Source: Clostridiaceae bacterium M8S5 (GTDB lineage: Bacteria > Bacillota > Clostridia > Tissierellales > MCWD3). From it: a stretch of DNA of 64,000 nucleotides. Positions within the stretch are counted from its first letter, which is position 1. Each line of letters starts with the position of its first letter. The notes beneath the pieces are model-generated. The model saw only the letters and a program-made list of their open reading frames with translations. It had not been told where the DNA came from and did no database searches. This document shows, in pieces, positions 18,296-26,969 of the stretch. The DNA is taken from the NCBI GenBank assembly GCA_029227815.1, contig CP118523.1, positions 1,054,001 through 1,118,000 of the forward strand, in the 5' to 3' direction. Position numbers and translations under genes: made by a program.

Positions 18296-19810
18296 CTGAA
18301 GACAGTAGTAGAAATGAAAAATATAACTAAGGAATTTCCTGGAGTTAAAGCAAATGACAACGTTAACTTTACTTTAAACAAAGGTGAAATTCGTGTTTTG
18401 CTGGGCGAAAACGGAGCAGGTAAAACAACATTGATGAATATACTATATGGGTTATATGAGCCGACAAGTGGTGAAATCTATATTAATGGTGAAAAAGTTG
18501 AGATAAAGAATCCAACAGTTGCGATAAGCCATGGAATAGGGATGGTTCATCAACATTTTATGTTAGTTCCGCCATTTACAATTGCAGAAAATATCATACT
18601 AGGTTCAGAGCCAACAAGAAAAAACGGAATCAAACTGGATATGAAAAAAGCCATAGAAGATGTTAAAGAAATATCTAACAAATATGGTCTAGCGGTAGAT
18701 CCAAATGCAAAGATTCAAGACATATCAGTAGGTATGCAACAGAGAGTGGAGATATTAAAAGCGCTTTATAAAGGAGCGGATATACTTATATTAGATGAGC
18801 CAACAGCAGTATTGACACCTCAAGAAATAGATGAGTTAGCAATTATACTAAAAAAACTAACACAAAAAGGCAAATCTGTTATATTGATTACTCATAAATT
18901 AAAAGAAATAATGGGAATGAGTGATAAAGTAACTATCATAAGAAGAGGTAAACTTATAGATACAGTAGATACAGACAAAACTACTAGTGATGAACTTGCT
19001 GAGTTAATGGTAGGTAGAAAGGTCAATTTAGTAGTAGATAAAAAAGAAATGAAGACTGGAGATACAGTTCTAGAAATTAATAAATTATCAGCAGTAGACC
19101 AAAGAGGAGTAGTAAAGGTTAAGGGTATTAGTTTTGAAGTTAAAGCTGGAGAAATATTTGCTATAGCTGGAGTTGACGGCAATGGTCAGACAGAGTTAGT
19201 GGAAGTATTGACAGGGCTTAGAAAAGCAAAAGGGGGAAATGTATCCTTAAACAACAAAGACATAACCAATACTAAAACTAAGAAGATAATAGAAGCAGGA
19301 GTTGGTCATATTCCAGAAGATAGACATAAAAGAGGTTTAGTGCTTGATTTTTCCCTATCTGAAAATATGATATTAGGTAATCACTATGAGGCTCCATTTA
19401 GTAAAAATGGACTATTGAATTATAATGAAATAAATAAACATGCAGTAGAATTAATTGGCGAATTTGATGTTAGAACGCCAAATCAACACGTAAAAGCTAA
19501 ATCACTATCTGGAGGTAATCAGCAAAAGGTTATTATAGCAAGAGAATTATATAGAGATCCAGATTTATTGATAGCAGCACAGCCAACTAGAGGCCTAGAT
19601 GTTGGAGCTATAGAATTTGTTCATAAGAGAATAGTGGAGCAGAGAAACAAAGGTAAAGCAGTACTTTTAGTTTCATTAGAACTTGATGAAGTATTAGCAT
19701 TAGCTGATAGAATTGGAGTTATTTATGATGGTAATATCGTAGGAATTGTAAATGCTAAAGATGCAACAGAAAAAGAACTGGGCGTTATGATGGCAGGCGG
19801 AAAGAAATAA
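18296..19810 (+). CDS. Nucleoside ABC transporter ATPase, double ATP-binding domain
   Basis: About 504 residues, two fused ABC domains as in YufO/NupA. Domain 1 has Walker A GENGAGKTT, signature ISVGMQQRVEI and Walker B ILILDEPTAVLTP. Domain 2 has the looser GVDGNGQTE, SLSGGNQQKVI and LIAAQPTRGLD, the degenerate pattern normal for sugar/nucleoside importers. The start is unusual: AAGGAGGGA (18281-18289) points to a CTG at 18296, giving MKTVVEMKNITKEFPG, whereas the first ATG at 18314 is 25 bases away from that site. The CTG start matches the usual family N terminus. Confidence 0.93.
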   Translation: MKTVVEMKNITKEFPGVKANDNVNFTLNKGEIRVLLGENGAGKTTLMNILYGLYEPTSGEIYINGEKVEIKNPTVAISHGIGMVHQHFMLVPPFTIAENIILGSEPTRKNGIKLDMKKAIEDVKEISNKYGLAVDPNAKIQDISVGMQQRVEILKALYKGADILILDEPTAVLTPQEIDELAIILKKLTQKGKSVILITHKLKEIMGMSDKVTIIRRGKLIDTVDTDKTTSDELAELMVGRKVNLVVDKKEMKTGDTVLEINKLSAVDQRGVVKVKGISFEVKAGEIFAIAGVDGNGQTELVEVLTGLRKAKGGNVSLNNKDITNTKTKKIIEAGVGHIPEDRHKRGLVLDFSLSENMILGNHYEAPFSKNGLLNYNEINKHAVELIGEFDVRTPNQHVKAKSLSGGNQQKVIIARELYRDPDLLIAAQPTRGLDVGAIEFVHKRIVEQRNKGKAVLLVSLELDEVLALADRIGVIYDGNIVGIVNAKDATEKELGVMMAGGKK

Positions 19811-19831
19811 ATAGAACGAGGTGATTATATC

Positions 19832-20908
19832 ATGACTAAAAAAAGTAATATTTTAGAGGCATTTAAAGTGCCGTTAATAGCGATTATATTGAGTTTTTTA
19901 ATAGGGTCTGTATTTATAATTATAACAGGAAATAATCCTATAGTCGCTTATATAGCATTACTAAATGGTAGTTTAGGAAGTATACCTAAAATAGGAGAGA
20001 CTTTATTAAAATCTACCCCAATAATATTGACAGGTTTATCTGTTGCATTTGCATTTAAGACTAATCTATTTAATATTGGTGCTGAGGGGCAGTATATAGC
20101 AGGGGCAATATCTACAGTTGTAGCAAGTTATATATTTAGAGGTATAGAAAGCCCATTTTTACTAATACCTTTAACGCTGTTAGGAGGAATGTTAGGAGGA
20201 GCTATATGGGCATCAATAGCTGGTGTATTGAAGGCTAAGCTTGGCGTACATGAAGTTATAACTTCCATAATGCTTAATTATATAGCACTTTTTATGAGTA
20301 ATTATTTAGTTAGAGTAGTACTAAACCCATCAGTTATCGAAGGAACAGAAGTTAAATTTCATTCGATTCTTATACCAGAGGCAGCAAGGCTTACAAAATT
20401 AAAATCAATATTGCCTATATTTGGGTATTCAAGCTTAAATACAAGTATATTTATTGCGATTGCATGCGGAATAATAGCTTATTTTATATTATATAAAACA
20501 ACAATGGGATATGAGATACGTGCAGTTGGCTACAATGATTTAGCAGCTCAATACGGTGGAATAAATGTATCAAAAAACATGATATTATCAATGGCAATAT
20601 CAGGTGCTTTTGCAGGACTTGCAGGATATTCACAAGTAGCAGGACTTTCATTTAAAGTAGACAATGTTGCTGAATCTCCGGGATATGGGCTAGCAGGTAT
20701 TGCAGTTGCACTTGTAGGTAAAGAACATCCAATTGGAGTAATAGCAAGTGGTATATTATTTGGTATATTGGCAAATGGAGAAAGACATATGCAAATTGCA
20801 GGTATTCCAAAAGAAGTAGTAGGAATAATACAAGCAGTTATTATATTATTTATTGCTGGCGATAAAATAGTAAAATTTTTCATGAAAAGAAAAAAGGAGG
20901 TGGCTTAA
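19832..20908 (+). CDS. Nucleoside ABC transporter permease
   Basis: 358-residue membrane protein of the BPD_transp_2 family with about ten hydrophobic segments. The cytoplasmic coupling loop reads MGYEIRAVGYNDLAAQYGGI and the sequence SMAISGAFAGLAGYSQVAG follows, both family hallmarks. It pairs with the next permease to form the membrane channel of the BMP-dependent nucleoside importer. ACGAGGTGA ribosome site upstream; the stop codon is immediately followed by the next start. Confidence 0.92.
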   Translation: MTKKSNILEAFKVPLIAIILSFLIGSVFIIITGNNPIVAYIALLNGSLGSIPKIGETLLKSTPIILTGLSVAFAFKTNLFNIGAEGQYIAGAISTVVASYIFRGIESPFLLIPLTLLGGMLGGAIWASIAGVLKAKLGVHEVITSIMLNYIALFMSNYLVRVVLNPSVIEGTEVKFHSILIPEAARLTKLKSILPIFGYSSLNTSIFIAIACGIIAYFILYKTTMGYEIRAVGYNDLAAQYGGINVSKNMILSMAISGAFAGLAGYSQVAGLSFKVDNVAESPGYGLAGIAVALVGKEHPIGVIASGILFGILANGERHMQIAGIPKEVVGIIQAVIILFIAGDKIVKFFMKRKKEVA

Positions 20909-21841
20909 ATGACAGTAATCATCATAGGAATTATAGCTGCAACATTAAGATTAGCCACACCGTTAATATTTGCATCATTAGGTGGTATGTTTTCAGAGAG
21001 AGCAGGAGTTGTTAATATAGCATTAGAAGGTATAATGATAAATGGAGCATTTTTTTCGATACTAGCTACAAAATATACAGGTATGCCTTTCATAGGTATT
21101 CTAGGTGCAATTATTTCAGGTATTATAGTAGCCTTATTATTAGCATATTTTGCTATAAATTTAAAATCAAATCAAGTGGTAGTTGGAACAGCCATAAACT
21201 TACTGTCAGCTAGCTTCACAGCATATCTCATTGAGTTAGTATGGGGAAGACCTGGTCAAACAGATGCAGTTGCTAATGCTATAAGTGCTAAACCAATACC
21301 TATCATTGAAAAGATACCATTCCTAGGAGATTTAACATCTCAATTAACATTATTTGTTTATTTAGCATTTATTGCAGTTGCAGTTTCTTATTATGTAATG
21401 TACAAGACACCGTTTGGACTTAGATTACGTTCAGTAGGAGAGCATCCAAGAGCAGCGGATACAGTTGGTATAAATGTATATAAAATTAGATATAAATGTG
21501 TACTGATTAGTGGTGCGTTAGCAGGTCTTGCAGGTGCTACAATTTCACTAGGTGGAGTAAGGTCATTTAGAGAAGGAATGACAGCTGGTAGGGGATTTAT
21601 TGCGTTAGCAGCAGTTATATTTGGTAAGTGGCATCCAGTAGGAGCAATGCTTGCATGTCTATTCTTTGGATTTACAGAAGCTCTTAAAATACAATCATCT
21701 TCTTTAGGATTAGGTTTCTTATCTAATGAATTTTTAGCAGCTATTCCATATATAGCTACTATACTAGCGCTAGCAGGATTTGTTGGAAAATCAATAGCTC
21801 CAGCAGCAAGTGGAAAGAGTTATGATAAAGGTGAAAAATAA
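20909..21841 (+). CDS. Nucleoside ABC transporter permease
   Basis: 310-residue second permease, directly abutting the first and with its ribosome site AGGAGGTGG inside the previous gene. Family features are FSERAGVVNIALEGIM near the N terminus, the coupling loop FGLRLRSVGEHPRAADTVGI and SGALAGLAGATISLGG. It completes the four-gene importer (lipoprotein, ATPase, two permeases). Substrate inferred as purine nucleosides from the family only. Confidence 0.92.
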   Translation: MTVIIIGIIAATLRLATPLIFASLGGMFSERAGVVNIALEGIMINGAFFSILATKYTGMPFIGILGAIISGIIVALLLAYFAINLKSNQVVVGTAINLLSASFTAYLIELVWGRPGQTDAVANAISAKPIPIIEKIPFLGDLTSQLTLFVYLAFIAVAVSYYVMYKTPFGLRLRSVGEHPRAADTVGINVYKIRYKCVLISGALAGLAGATISLGGVRSFREGMTAGRGFIALAAVIFGKWHPVGAMLACLFFGFTEALKIQSSSLGLGFLSNEFLAAIPYIATILALAGFVGKSIAPAASGKSYDKGEK

Positions 21842-21880
21842 ATAATATATGTGAAAAATGTCGAATATTAAGGATTTGAT

Positions 21881-21909
21881 TTGTTACACATATAACTTTT
21901 TGGTATAAT
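21881..21909 (+). promoter_or_regulatory. Promoter of rpoN
   Basis: TTGTTA, 17-base spacer, perfect TATAAT, with a predicted start about 21916. Confidence 0.7.
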
Positions 21910-21917
21910 ACAAGTAA

Positions 21918-21955
21918 TAAGGTTAATATAATATACTATTATTATATTAATCTTA
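21918..21955 (+). promoter_or_regulatory. 16-bp inverted repeat at the rpoN transcription start
   Basis: TAAGGTTAATATAATA (21918-21933) and TATTATATTAATCTTA (21940-21955) are complementary over 16 positions with one G-T pair, around a 6-base spacer. It starts a few bases after the predicted transcription start. It could be a repressor operator or a 5' stabilising hairpin. No U run follows that would make it a terminator. Confidence 0.7.
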
Positions 21956-22009
21956 TCTTTGATTTTGAGTTAGTAATAAATCATGAATTAGGGAGTAGAG
22001 GTGAAAGAT

Positions 22010-23371
22010 ATGAGATTGGGCTTTGACTTAACATTACAGCAAACACAAAAACTAATAATGACACCAGAGTTAAGACAAGCTATTAAAATACTCCAATATT
22101 CTAGTCTAGAGATAGTAGAACACGTTAAAAATCAGATAGAATCAAATCCTATGTTAGATTTTAATATAAAAACAAACTCAGATGAACAGGATAACTCAAT
22201 TAACTGGAAAGAATACGCTCAAAAACAAAGCTACACAAGATATGATGGTGCATCAAGTAGAGAAAAAGATGATAACGATTTTACATTTGAAAAGTTTTAC
22301 AAAGTAGAAGAGACTTTAAAAGAGCATCTAACAACGCAACTTGACATATCAGAAATAAATAATGAGCAAAGAAAAATTGGTGAGTTTATAATAGAATGTA
22401 TTGATGATAATGGTTATTTAAATATATCTATAGAATCAATATCCGAGCAACTGAACATTGACGTAGACAAAGTAAAAGAAATTGTAAAGCTAATACAGAC
22501 ATTTGATCCAGTAGGAGTAGGAAGCTCTAGCCTTAAAGAATGCCTTAAGATACAGTTAGAGTACAAATTTATAGATGATCCATATATATATAAAGTAGTA
22601 GAGAATCATTTAGAAGATGTAGCGTACAATAGAATTACCAAGATATCAAAAGAATTATCTATAACATCAAAGAAAGTCCAGAAAATATTAGATACAATTA
22701 AATCGTTAGAACCAAAACCAGGTAGAGGTTTTAGTAGTAAACATGATGACGTAAAATTCGTAAAACCAGATGTGACGCTAAAAGAAATAGATGGAGAACT
22801 TGTTATAATAGTCAATGATAACACAGCTCCAAGATTGGTGATTAGTAATTACTACAAGAACTTATTATCATCAAGTGATGAAAACACATCTAAATATCTG
22901 AATAACAAATTTAATTCAGCGATGTGGCTTATAAAAAGTATAGAGCAAAGAAGACAGACAATATACAACGTTGTCAAATCTATATTAAAATATCAAATAG
23001 ATTTCTTTAAAAAAGGAGATAAAGCTTTAAAACCGTTGACATTAAAAGAAGTGGCAAGTGATATAGGGGTACACGAATCAACAGTAAGTCGGGCTACAAA
23101 TGGTAAGTATATACAAACGCCTAAAGGACTATTTGAGCTAAAGTATTTCTTTTCAAGTGGAGTGACAAATACAGAAGGTGGCATAGCATCCACTAGTATT
23201 AAAACCATAATAAAAGAAATGATAAGTACAGAGAATCAAAAAAAACCATTAAGCGATCAAGTTATATCTAATAAATTAAAAGAAAAGGGTATTAACATCT
23301 CTAGGAGAACGGTTGCAAAGTATAGGGATGAGCTTAATATACCGTCATCTTCAGGGCGTCGTCGTTACTAG
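22010..23371 (+). CDS. rpoN: RNA polymerase sigma-54 factor
   Basis: 453 residues. Region I begins RLGFDLTLQQTQKLIMTPELRQAIKILQ with its glutamine-rich activator-interaction segment. The core-binding region runs through about residue 300. The helix-turn-helix that reads the -12 element is at LKEVASDIGVHESTVSRATNGKYI, and the RpoN box near the C terminus reads ISRRTVAKYRDELNIP. AGAGGTG lies 5 bases before the ATG at 22010; a GTG at 22001 lies within it. I saw no -24/-12 promoter in the window. In many clostridia rpoN neighbours cggR; here a 10.6 kb island separates them. Confidence 0.95.
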   Translation: MRLGFDLTLQQTQKLIMTPELRQAIKILQYSSLEIVEHVKNQIESNPMLDFNIKTNSDEQDNSINWKEYAQKQSYTRYDGASSREKDDNDFTFEKFYKVEETLKEHLTTQLDISEINNEQRKIGEFIIECIDDNGYLNISIESISEQLNIDVDKVKEIVKLIQTFDPVGVGSSSLKECLKIQLEYKFIDDPYIYKVVENHLEDVAYNRITKISKELSITSKKVQKILDTIKSLEPKPGRGFSSKHDDVKFVKPDVTLKEIDGELVIIVNDNTAPRLVISNYYKNLLSSSDENTSKYLNNKFNSAMWLIKSIEQRRQTIYNVVKSILKYQIDFFKKGDKALKPLTLKEVASDIGVHESTVSRATNGKYIQTPKGLFELKYFFSSGVTNTEGGIASTSIKTIIKEMISTENQKKPLSDQVISNKLKEKGINISRRTVAKYRDELNIPSSSGRRRY

Positions 23372-23378
23372 ATTGTCC

Positions 23379-24160
23379 TAAAATTGCAAATTACTGCGTC
23401 ATAAAAAATACTGAGACTAGTCACGTACTGAAGTACGCTCCTATCCTCAGTATTTTTTATTCCTTGTAATTTACTAATTTTATAACAATCTAGTAATCAA
23501 CGTGACTTTTTGTAGTTTAACTCATTTTATAACAATCTGCTAGATTACTTTAAAATGGCAAACTACTGCGTCATTAAAAAAAATCAAGACTAGTCACGTA
23601 CTGAAGTACGCTCCTATCCTTGATTTTTTTATTCCTTGTATTTTACTCATTTTATGATAATTTAGAAATCGACGTTACTTTTTGTAATTTACAAACTTTT
23701 TGAATAACTTGGAGGTTATTAAAAATATTGCATATTACTGCGTCATAAAAAATACTGAGACTAGTCACGTACTGAAGTACGCTCCTATCCTCAGTGTTTT
23801 TTATTCCTTGTAATTTACTAATTTTATAACAATCTAGTAATCAACGTGACTTTTTGTAGTTTAACTCATTTTATAACAATCTGCTAGATTACTTTAAAAT
23901 GGCAAACTACTGCGTCATAAAAAATACTGAGACTAATCACGTACTGAAGTACGCTCATATCCTCAGTGTTTTTTGTTCCTTGTATTTTACTCATTTTATA
24001 GTAATCTAGGAATCAACGTGACTTTTTGTATTATACTTACTTTTAGAACGATTTAGGGGTTTTCTAAGCAATATGGCAAACTACTGCGTCATTAAAAATA
24101 CTGAGACTAATCACGTACTGAAGTACGCTATATCCTCAGTATTTTTTATTCCATATTTTC
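23379..24160. repeat. Five tandem ~172-bp palindromic repeat units
   Basis: The string ACTGCGTC recurs at 23393, 23565, 23737, 23909 and 24083, a spacing of 172, 172, 172 and 174 bases. Each unit is an imperfect palindrome with edges GCAAAYTACTGCGTCAT and TTCCTTGTAWTTTACT, an inner stem and a centre containing CACGTACTGAAGTACGCT. Units 1 and 3, and their 70-base spacers, are almost identical, so a two-unit block was duplicated. Inner stems are ATACTGAG/CTCAGTAT in unit 1 but AATCAAG/CTTGATT in unit 2, so pairing is kept while sequence changes. Unit 5 lacks the right edge. No transposase is present. Confidence 0.85.
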
Positions 24161-24303
24161 ATGAAACTATAGAATTATCTCAACAAGATTGGAATCACAA
24201 TTGTGTTATTCAAAATCATTATATATATAGAAAAAATATTGACAGATATATATTGAGAAAATATAATAAAATTGAAAGTAAATACCAAAAGGAGGAAGTA
24301 TGA
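24073..24303 (+). other. Open frame starting inside repeat unit 5, doubtful gene
   Basis: A 76-codon frame begins at the ATG of repeat unit 5 (MANYCVIKNTETNHVLKY) and continues through unique sequence to a TGA that overlaps the ATG of the radical SAM gene by four bases. The overlap looks like coupling, but there is no well-placed ribosome site (AGGGG is about 14 bases away). A strong promoter for the downstream gene lies inside the frame at 24239-24267. I read it as a chance frame, with low confidence that it is a gene. Confidence 0.2.
24239..24267 (+). promoter_or_regulatory. Promoter of the radical SAM peptide operon
   Basis: Consensus TTGACA, 17-base spacer, consensus TATAAT, with a predicted start about 24274, 26 bases before the first maturase. 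A 10-bp palindrome CACAATTGTG sits at 24196-24205, upstream of the -35 box, as a possible activator site. Confidence 0.85.
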
Positions 24304-25598
24304 ATAGTTGTAGAACTAAAGAAAAGCTGATTTTGTCTAAAAATGCAAATTTTATTTATAGAGGAGCAAATGTAGTTGCGTTTAATAAGACTAGAGGACA
24401 TTGGATTAGATTTTCAAAAGAATGCTATGAGTATATGATGCAAGCAGTAAATACGAGAATGAGTATAGAAGATTTCTTAGGATGCTTTGAGGAAAATGAC
24501 GATAGGAAATATATTCATCAATTACTATTGAATCTAAAAAATATAGATGTGCTAGTAACAAGAGAAAATAGAAGACTTGAGGAGATATACAAACTAAAAA
24601 GTGTTAGTTGGATGATTACTGAAAGGTGCAATTTGTCATGTAAACATTGTGGAGCAAGTGCTATTGGGCAAAACAATGAAGAGATTTTTAATACAAAAGA
24701 GCTAAAAATTATTGTAGATAAAGTAATGGCATGTAGACCAGAAAGCATTACACTTACTGGAGGAGAGCCTCTCGTAAGAGAAGATTTGATAGATATAATT
24801 GAGTATATCAAATCAAAAGAAGAAGTTAAAGTTATTCTTATGACAAATGCAACATTGATTACTCCTAGAATAGCCTCGTTTTTTTCAAAAAATATTGAAG
24901 CCATAGATATAAGTATTGATGGATACAACGAGGAAACATGTAGTTATATACGAGGAGAAGGGGTATTTGATAAAGTTATAAAAAATATTGAATTATTAAA
25001 AAAGTCTGGTAATAAAAAAATTTCACTTTCTATGGTGAGTGTACATTCCAATAATTATGAAGAATTTTTGTTTTCTGAATTATGCAAAAGGTTAGAAGTT
25101 ACACCTATAATAAGAAGGTTAAGCTTAGTTGGTAGAGCAAAAACAAATTCTGAATATTTGTATTTAAAAAGAGAGCCTAAAGAAGTGGATTACAAATTTA
25201 AGCCACCAAATCCAAGTTATGAGGATTTAAAAAAAACAGTCAAGGCATGTTCGTGCCATGCTGGTAGAAGTAGTATATCTATAAAAGCAAATGGAGACAT
25301 AGTACCATGTAGCACTTTATCGGCAACTGATATGAAAATAGGTAATATTCAAAAAATAAAAGATTTATATAAATTTTTTAATTCAAAAGAATTTAGAGAA
25401 AGCCAAGGGATGAAGAAATTTATGGAAAATAACCCATACGGAAATGTTCTCTGTAATACATGCGATGTAAGGCATTTTTGTTTTACATGTCCTCATGTAG
25501 CAATAGATTATAAAAAGAATAGAGAACAGTTTAATGATTACTGTAAAAAAAGAAAAAGATATTTTTACGATATAATTTGGGGGGAAATTATTGGATAA
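24300..25598 (+). CDS. Radical SAM/SPASM peptide maturase with N-terminal recognition-like domain
   Basis: 432 residues. The first ~95 residues (with NVVAFNKTRGHWIRFSKECYEYM) resemble a PqqD-type winged-helix peptide-recognition domain. The radical SAM core starts at TERCNLSCKHC (CxxxCxxC for the SAM cluster) and has TLTGGEPL. The SPASM region carries CSCHAG, VPCSTL, CNTCDVRHFCFTCPH and a final YCKK, enough cysteines for one or two auxiliary clusters. Such enzymes make carbon- or sulfur-centred cross-links in ribosomal peptides. AAGGAGGAAG precedes the ATG. Its 3' end overlaps the second maturase by 8 bases. The modification is unknown. Confidence 0.9.
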   Translation: MNSCRTKEKLILSKNANFIYRGANVVAFNKTRGHWIRFSKECYEYMMQAVNTRMSIEDFLGCFEENDDRKYIHQLLLNLKNIDVLVTRENRRLEEIYKLKSVSWMITERCNLSCKHCGASAIGQNNEEIFNTKELKIIVDKVMACRPESITLTGGEPLVREDLIDIIEYIKSKEEVKVILMTNATLITPRIASFFSKNIEAIDISIDGYNEETCSYIRGEGVFDKVIKNIELLKKSGNKKISLSMVSVHSNNYEEFLFSELCKRLEVTPIIRRLSLVGRAKTNSEYLYLKREPKEVDYKFKPPNPSYEDLKKTVKACSCHAGRSSISIKANGDIVPCSTLSATDMKIGNIQKIKDLYKFFNSKEFRESQGMKKFMENNPYGNVLCNTCDVRHFCFTCPHVAIDYKKNREQFNDYCKKRKRYFYDIIWGEIIG

Positions 25599-26631
25599 AC
25601 TAAGTTTTACAATCTATTTAACAACGATGTGCAATATGAAGTGTTCTTATTGTTATGAAAAAGAATATAAAGTGAAAAGCATGACACTAAAGACGGCGGA
25701 CAAAGTTATTGAATTTATATGTAAAAAAGTTGAGGAAAAAAAGTCAGAAATGATAAATATTAAATTCCACGGAGGAGAGCCACTCTTAGAGGTTGATTTA
25801 ATAAGGCACATAATGAATCAGATAAAAAAAAGAAAAGAAACTAATAATATATTTATAAAATATTCTCTAACAACAAATGGAACGATTTTTTCTGATGAGA
25901 TACTTGATGTTTTAAAAGAATTTGATTTAATATCAGTGAGTATAGATGGAAATGAAGAAGTTCACAATAAATACAGAGTGTTTAAGGATTCAACTGGAAC
26001 ATTTCAAGTAGTTAGGGAAAATATAATGAGAATGATTGATAAAGGTTTAAAGGTATATGCAAGAATGACCGTTACTAAAGATACATGTGGACAGATTGGA
26101 GATGGTATAAAATATCTAATAGATTTAGGAGTTAGACATATTGATGTAGAGATTAATATTAAGAACGATGAATGGTATGATGATGAGATAAACGTATTTT
26201 TATATAATATTAAGAAAATATTCAAAATTGTACGTAAATTTAATTTATTGGGTGATGATATTGATATACCAATATTGACACGTGCAAAAACGAAACCAAT
26301 CAATTCACTTTGTAGTGGGGGAACATCTTCTTTTACAATTACTCCAGAAGGAGGAATATATCCTTGTATTGTAGCTATAAATAATCCTGAATTTTTTTTG
26401 GGACAAGTTGGCAAAAATATAAATAATGATGTTGTTGATAAGATACATGAGATAGGAAGTTATAGGAACGAAGAATGCGAGGGTTGTTCAAGATATGATT
26501 ATTGCAAAGCCACAAGATGTAAAATAATAAATAAAGTATATACAGGATATTATCGCAAGCCATATAAAATATTTTGTTTATACGAAAATATTGATGTTAA
26601 AATATGTAGGTTATATTATAACATAATATAA
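25591..26631 (+). CDS. Second radical SAM/SPASM peptide maturase
   Basis: 346 residues starting at TTG, with GGGGGG six bases upstream inside the previous gene. The radical SAM motif is at the very N terminus, TTMCNMKCSYCYEKEY, followed by FHGGEPLLEVD and a SPASM tail with LCSGG, YPCIVA, CEGCSRYDYCKATRCK and a late FCLY cysteine. The CxxxCxxCY motif resembles sulfatase-maturase-like and Cys-rich peptide maturases. It lacks the N-terminal recognition domain of the first enzyme, so it may depend on it for substrate binding. Both enzymes are translated as a coupled pair just upstream of a small peptide gene. Confidence 0.9.
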   Translation: MDKLSFTIYLTTMCNMKCSYCYEKEYKVKSMTLKTADKVIEFICKKVEEKKSEMINIKFHGGEPLLEVDLIRHIMNQIKKRKETNNIFIKYSLTTNGTIFSDEILDVLKEFDLISVSIDGNEEVHNKYRVFKDSTGTFQVVRENIMRMIDKGLKVYARMTVTKDTCGQIGDGIKYLIDLGVRHIDVEINIKNDEWYDDEINVFLYNIKKIFKIVRKFNLLGDDIDIPILTRAKTKPINSLCSGGTSSFTITPEGGIYPCIVAINNPEFFLGQVGKNINNDVVDKIHEIGSYRNEECEGCSRYDYCKATRCKIINKVYTGYYRKPYKIFCLYENIDVKICRLYYNII

Positions 26632-26720
26632 TATCCCTAATGTTATACATAGCGGTTATAGTAGTTTAATTAGAAAAGTAGATTTTAGAGTTATAAGAAC
26701 TAAAGAAGGGGGTGAAAAGA

Positions 26721-26891
26721 ATGAAAATATCAAAGATAAAAGACACAAGTTTAAATTTAGAAATTCAAGGAACTGGTTGTTGGGATGATTGCTATCATGG
26801 AGGTCATTGGGAATTAGAAAGAAGCACACAGACAGAAGGATGTAGCTGGTATGGGTCATATTGGGATTGGATAACAAATCCATTTTCATAG
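26721..26891 (+). CDS. Putative RiPP precursor peptide, Cys/Trp/Tyr-rich
   Basis: A 56-residue peptide, with AGGGGGTGA seven bases before the ATG. The N-terminal part MKISKIKDTSLNLEIQGTG looks like a leader. The rest contains three Cys, five Trp, three Tyr and two His, with clusters CWDDCYHGGHWE and CSWYGSYWDW, and ends TNPFS. Tight placement 89 bases after two radical SAM maturases and before ABC-2 transporters makes it the probable substrate. I do not recognise the family; it is not a SCIFF or obvious Clo7bot/CLI_3235 peptide. A strong hairpin follows it. Cross-links on Trp, Tyr or Cys are inference. Confidence 0.8.
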   Translation: MKISKIKDTSLNLEIQGTGCWDDCYHGGHWELERSTQTEGCSWYGSYWDWITNPFS

Positions 26892-26904
26892 TAAAAAGTA
26901 TAAA

Positions 26905-26930
26905 AGGGGTGCCCAAGATAGGTCACCCCT
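26905..26930 (+). terminator. Hairpin after the precursor gene, likely partial terminator
   Basis: AGGGGTG (26905-26911) pairs with CACCCCT (26924-26930). No long T run follows. Probably raises precursor mRNA over the downstream transporter genes. Confidence 0.65.
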
Positions 26931-26969
26931 AAATATCTTATTCTAAAGCTTAGATAGGGGGTGAAAAAT

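Noticed and set aside
23379-24160. CRISPR array
   Set aside because: Spacing is regular, but repeats are ~100-base palindromes and the intervening ~70 bases are themselves repeated, so there are no unique spacers and no cas genes.
26656-26916. 86-codon minus-strand frame opposite the precursor peptide gene
   Set aside because: Antisense of the precursor; no ribosome site, while the plus-strand frame has a strong one.
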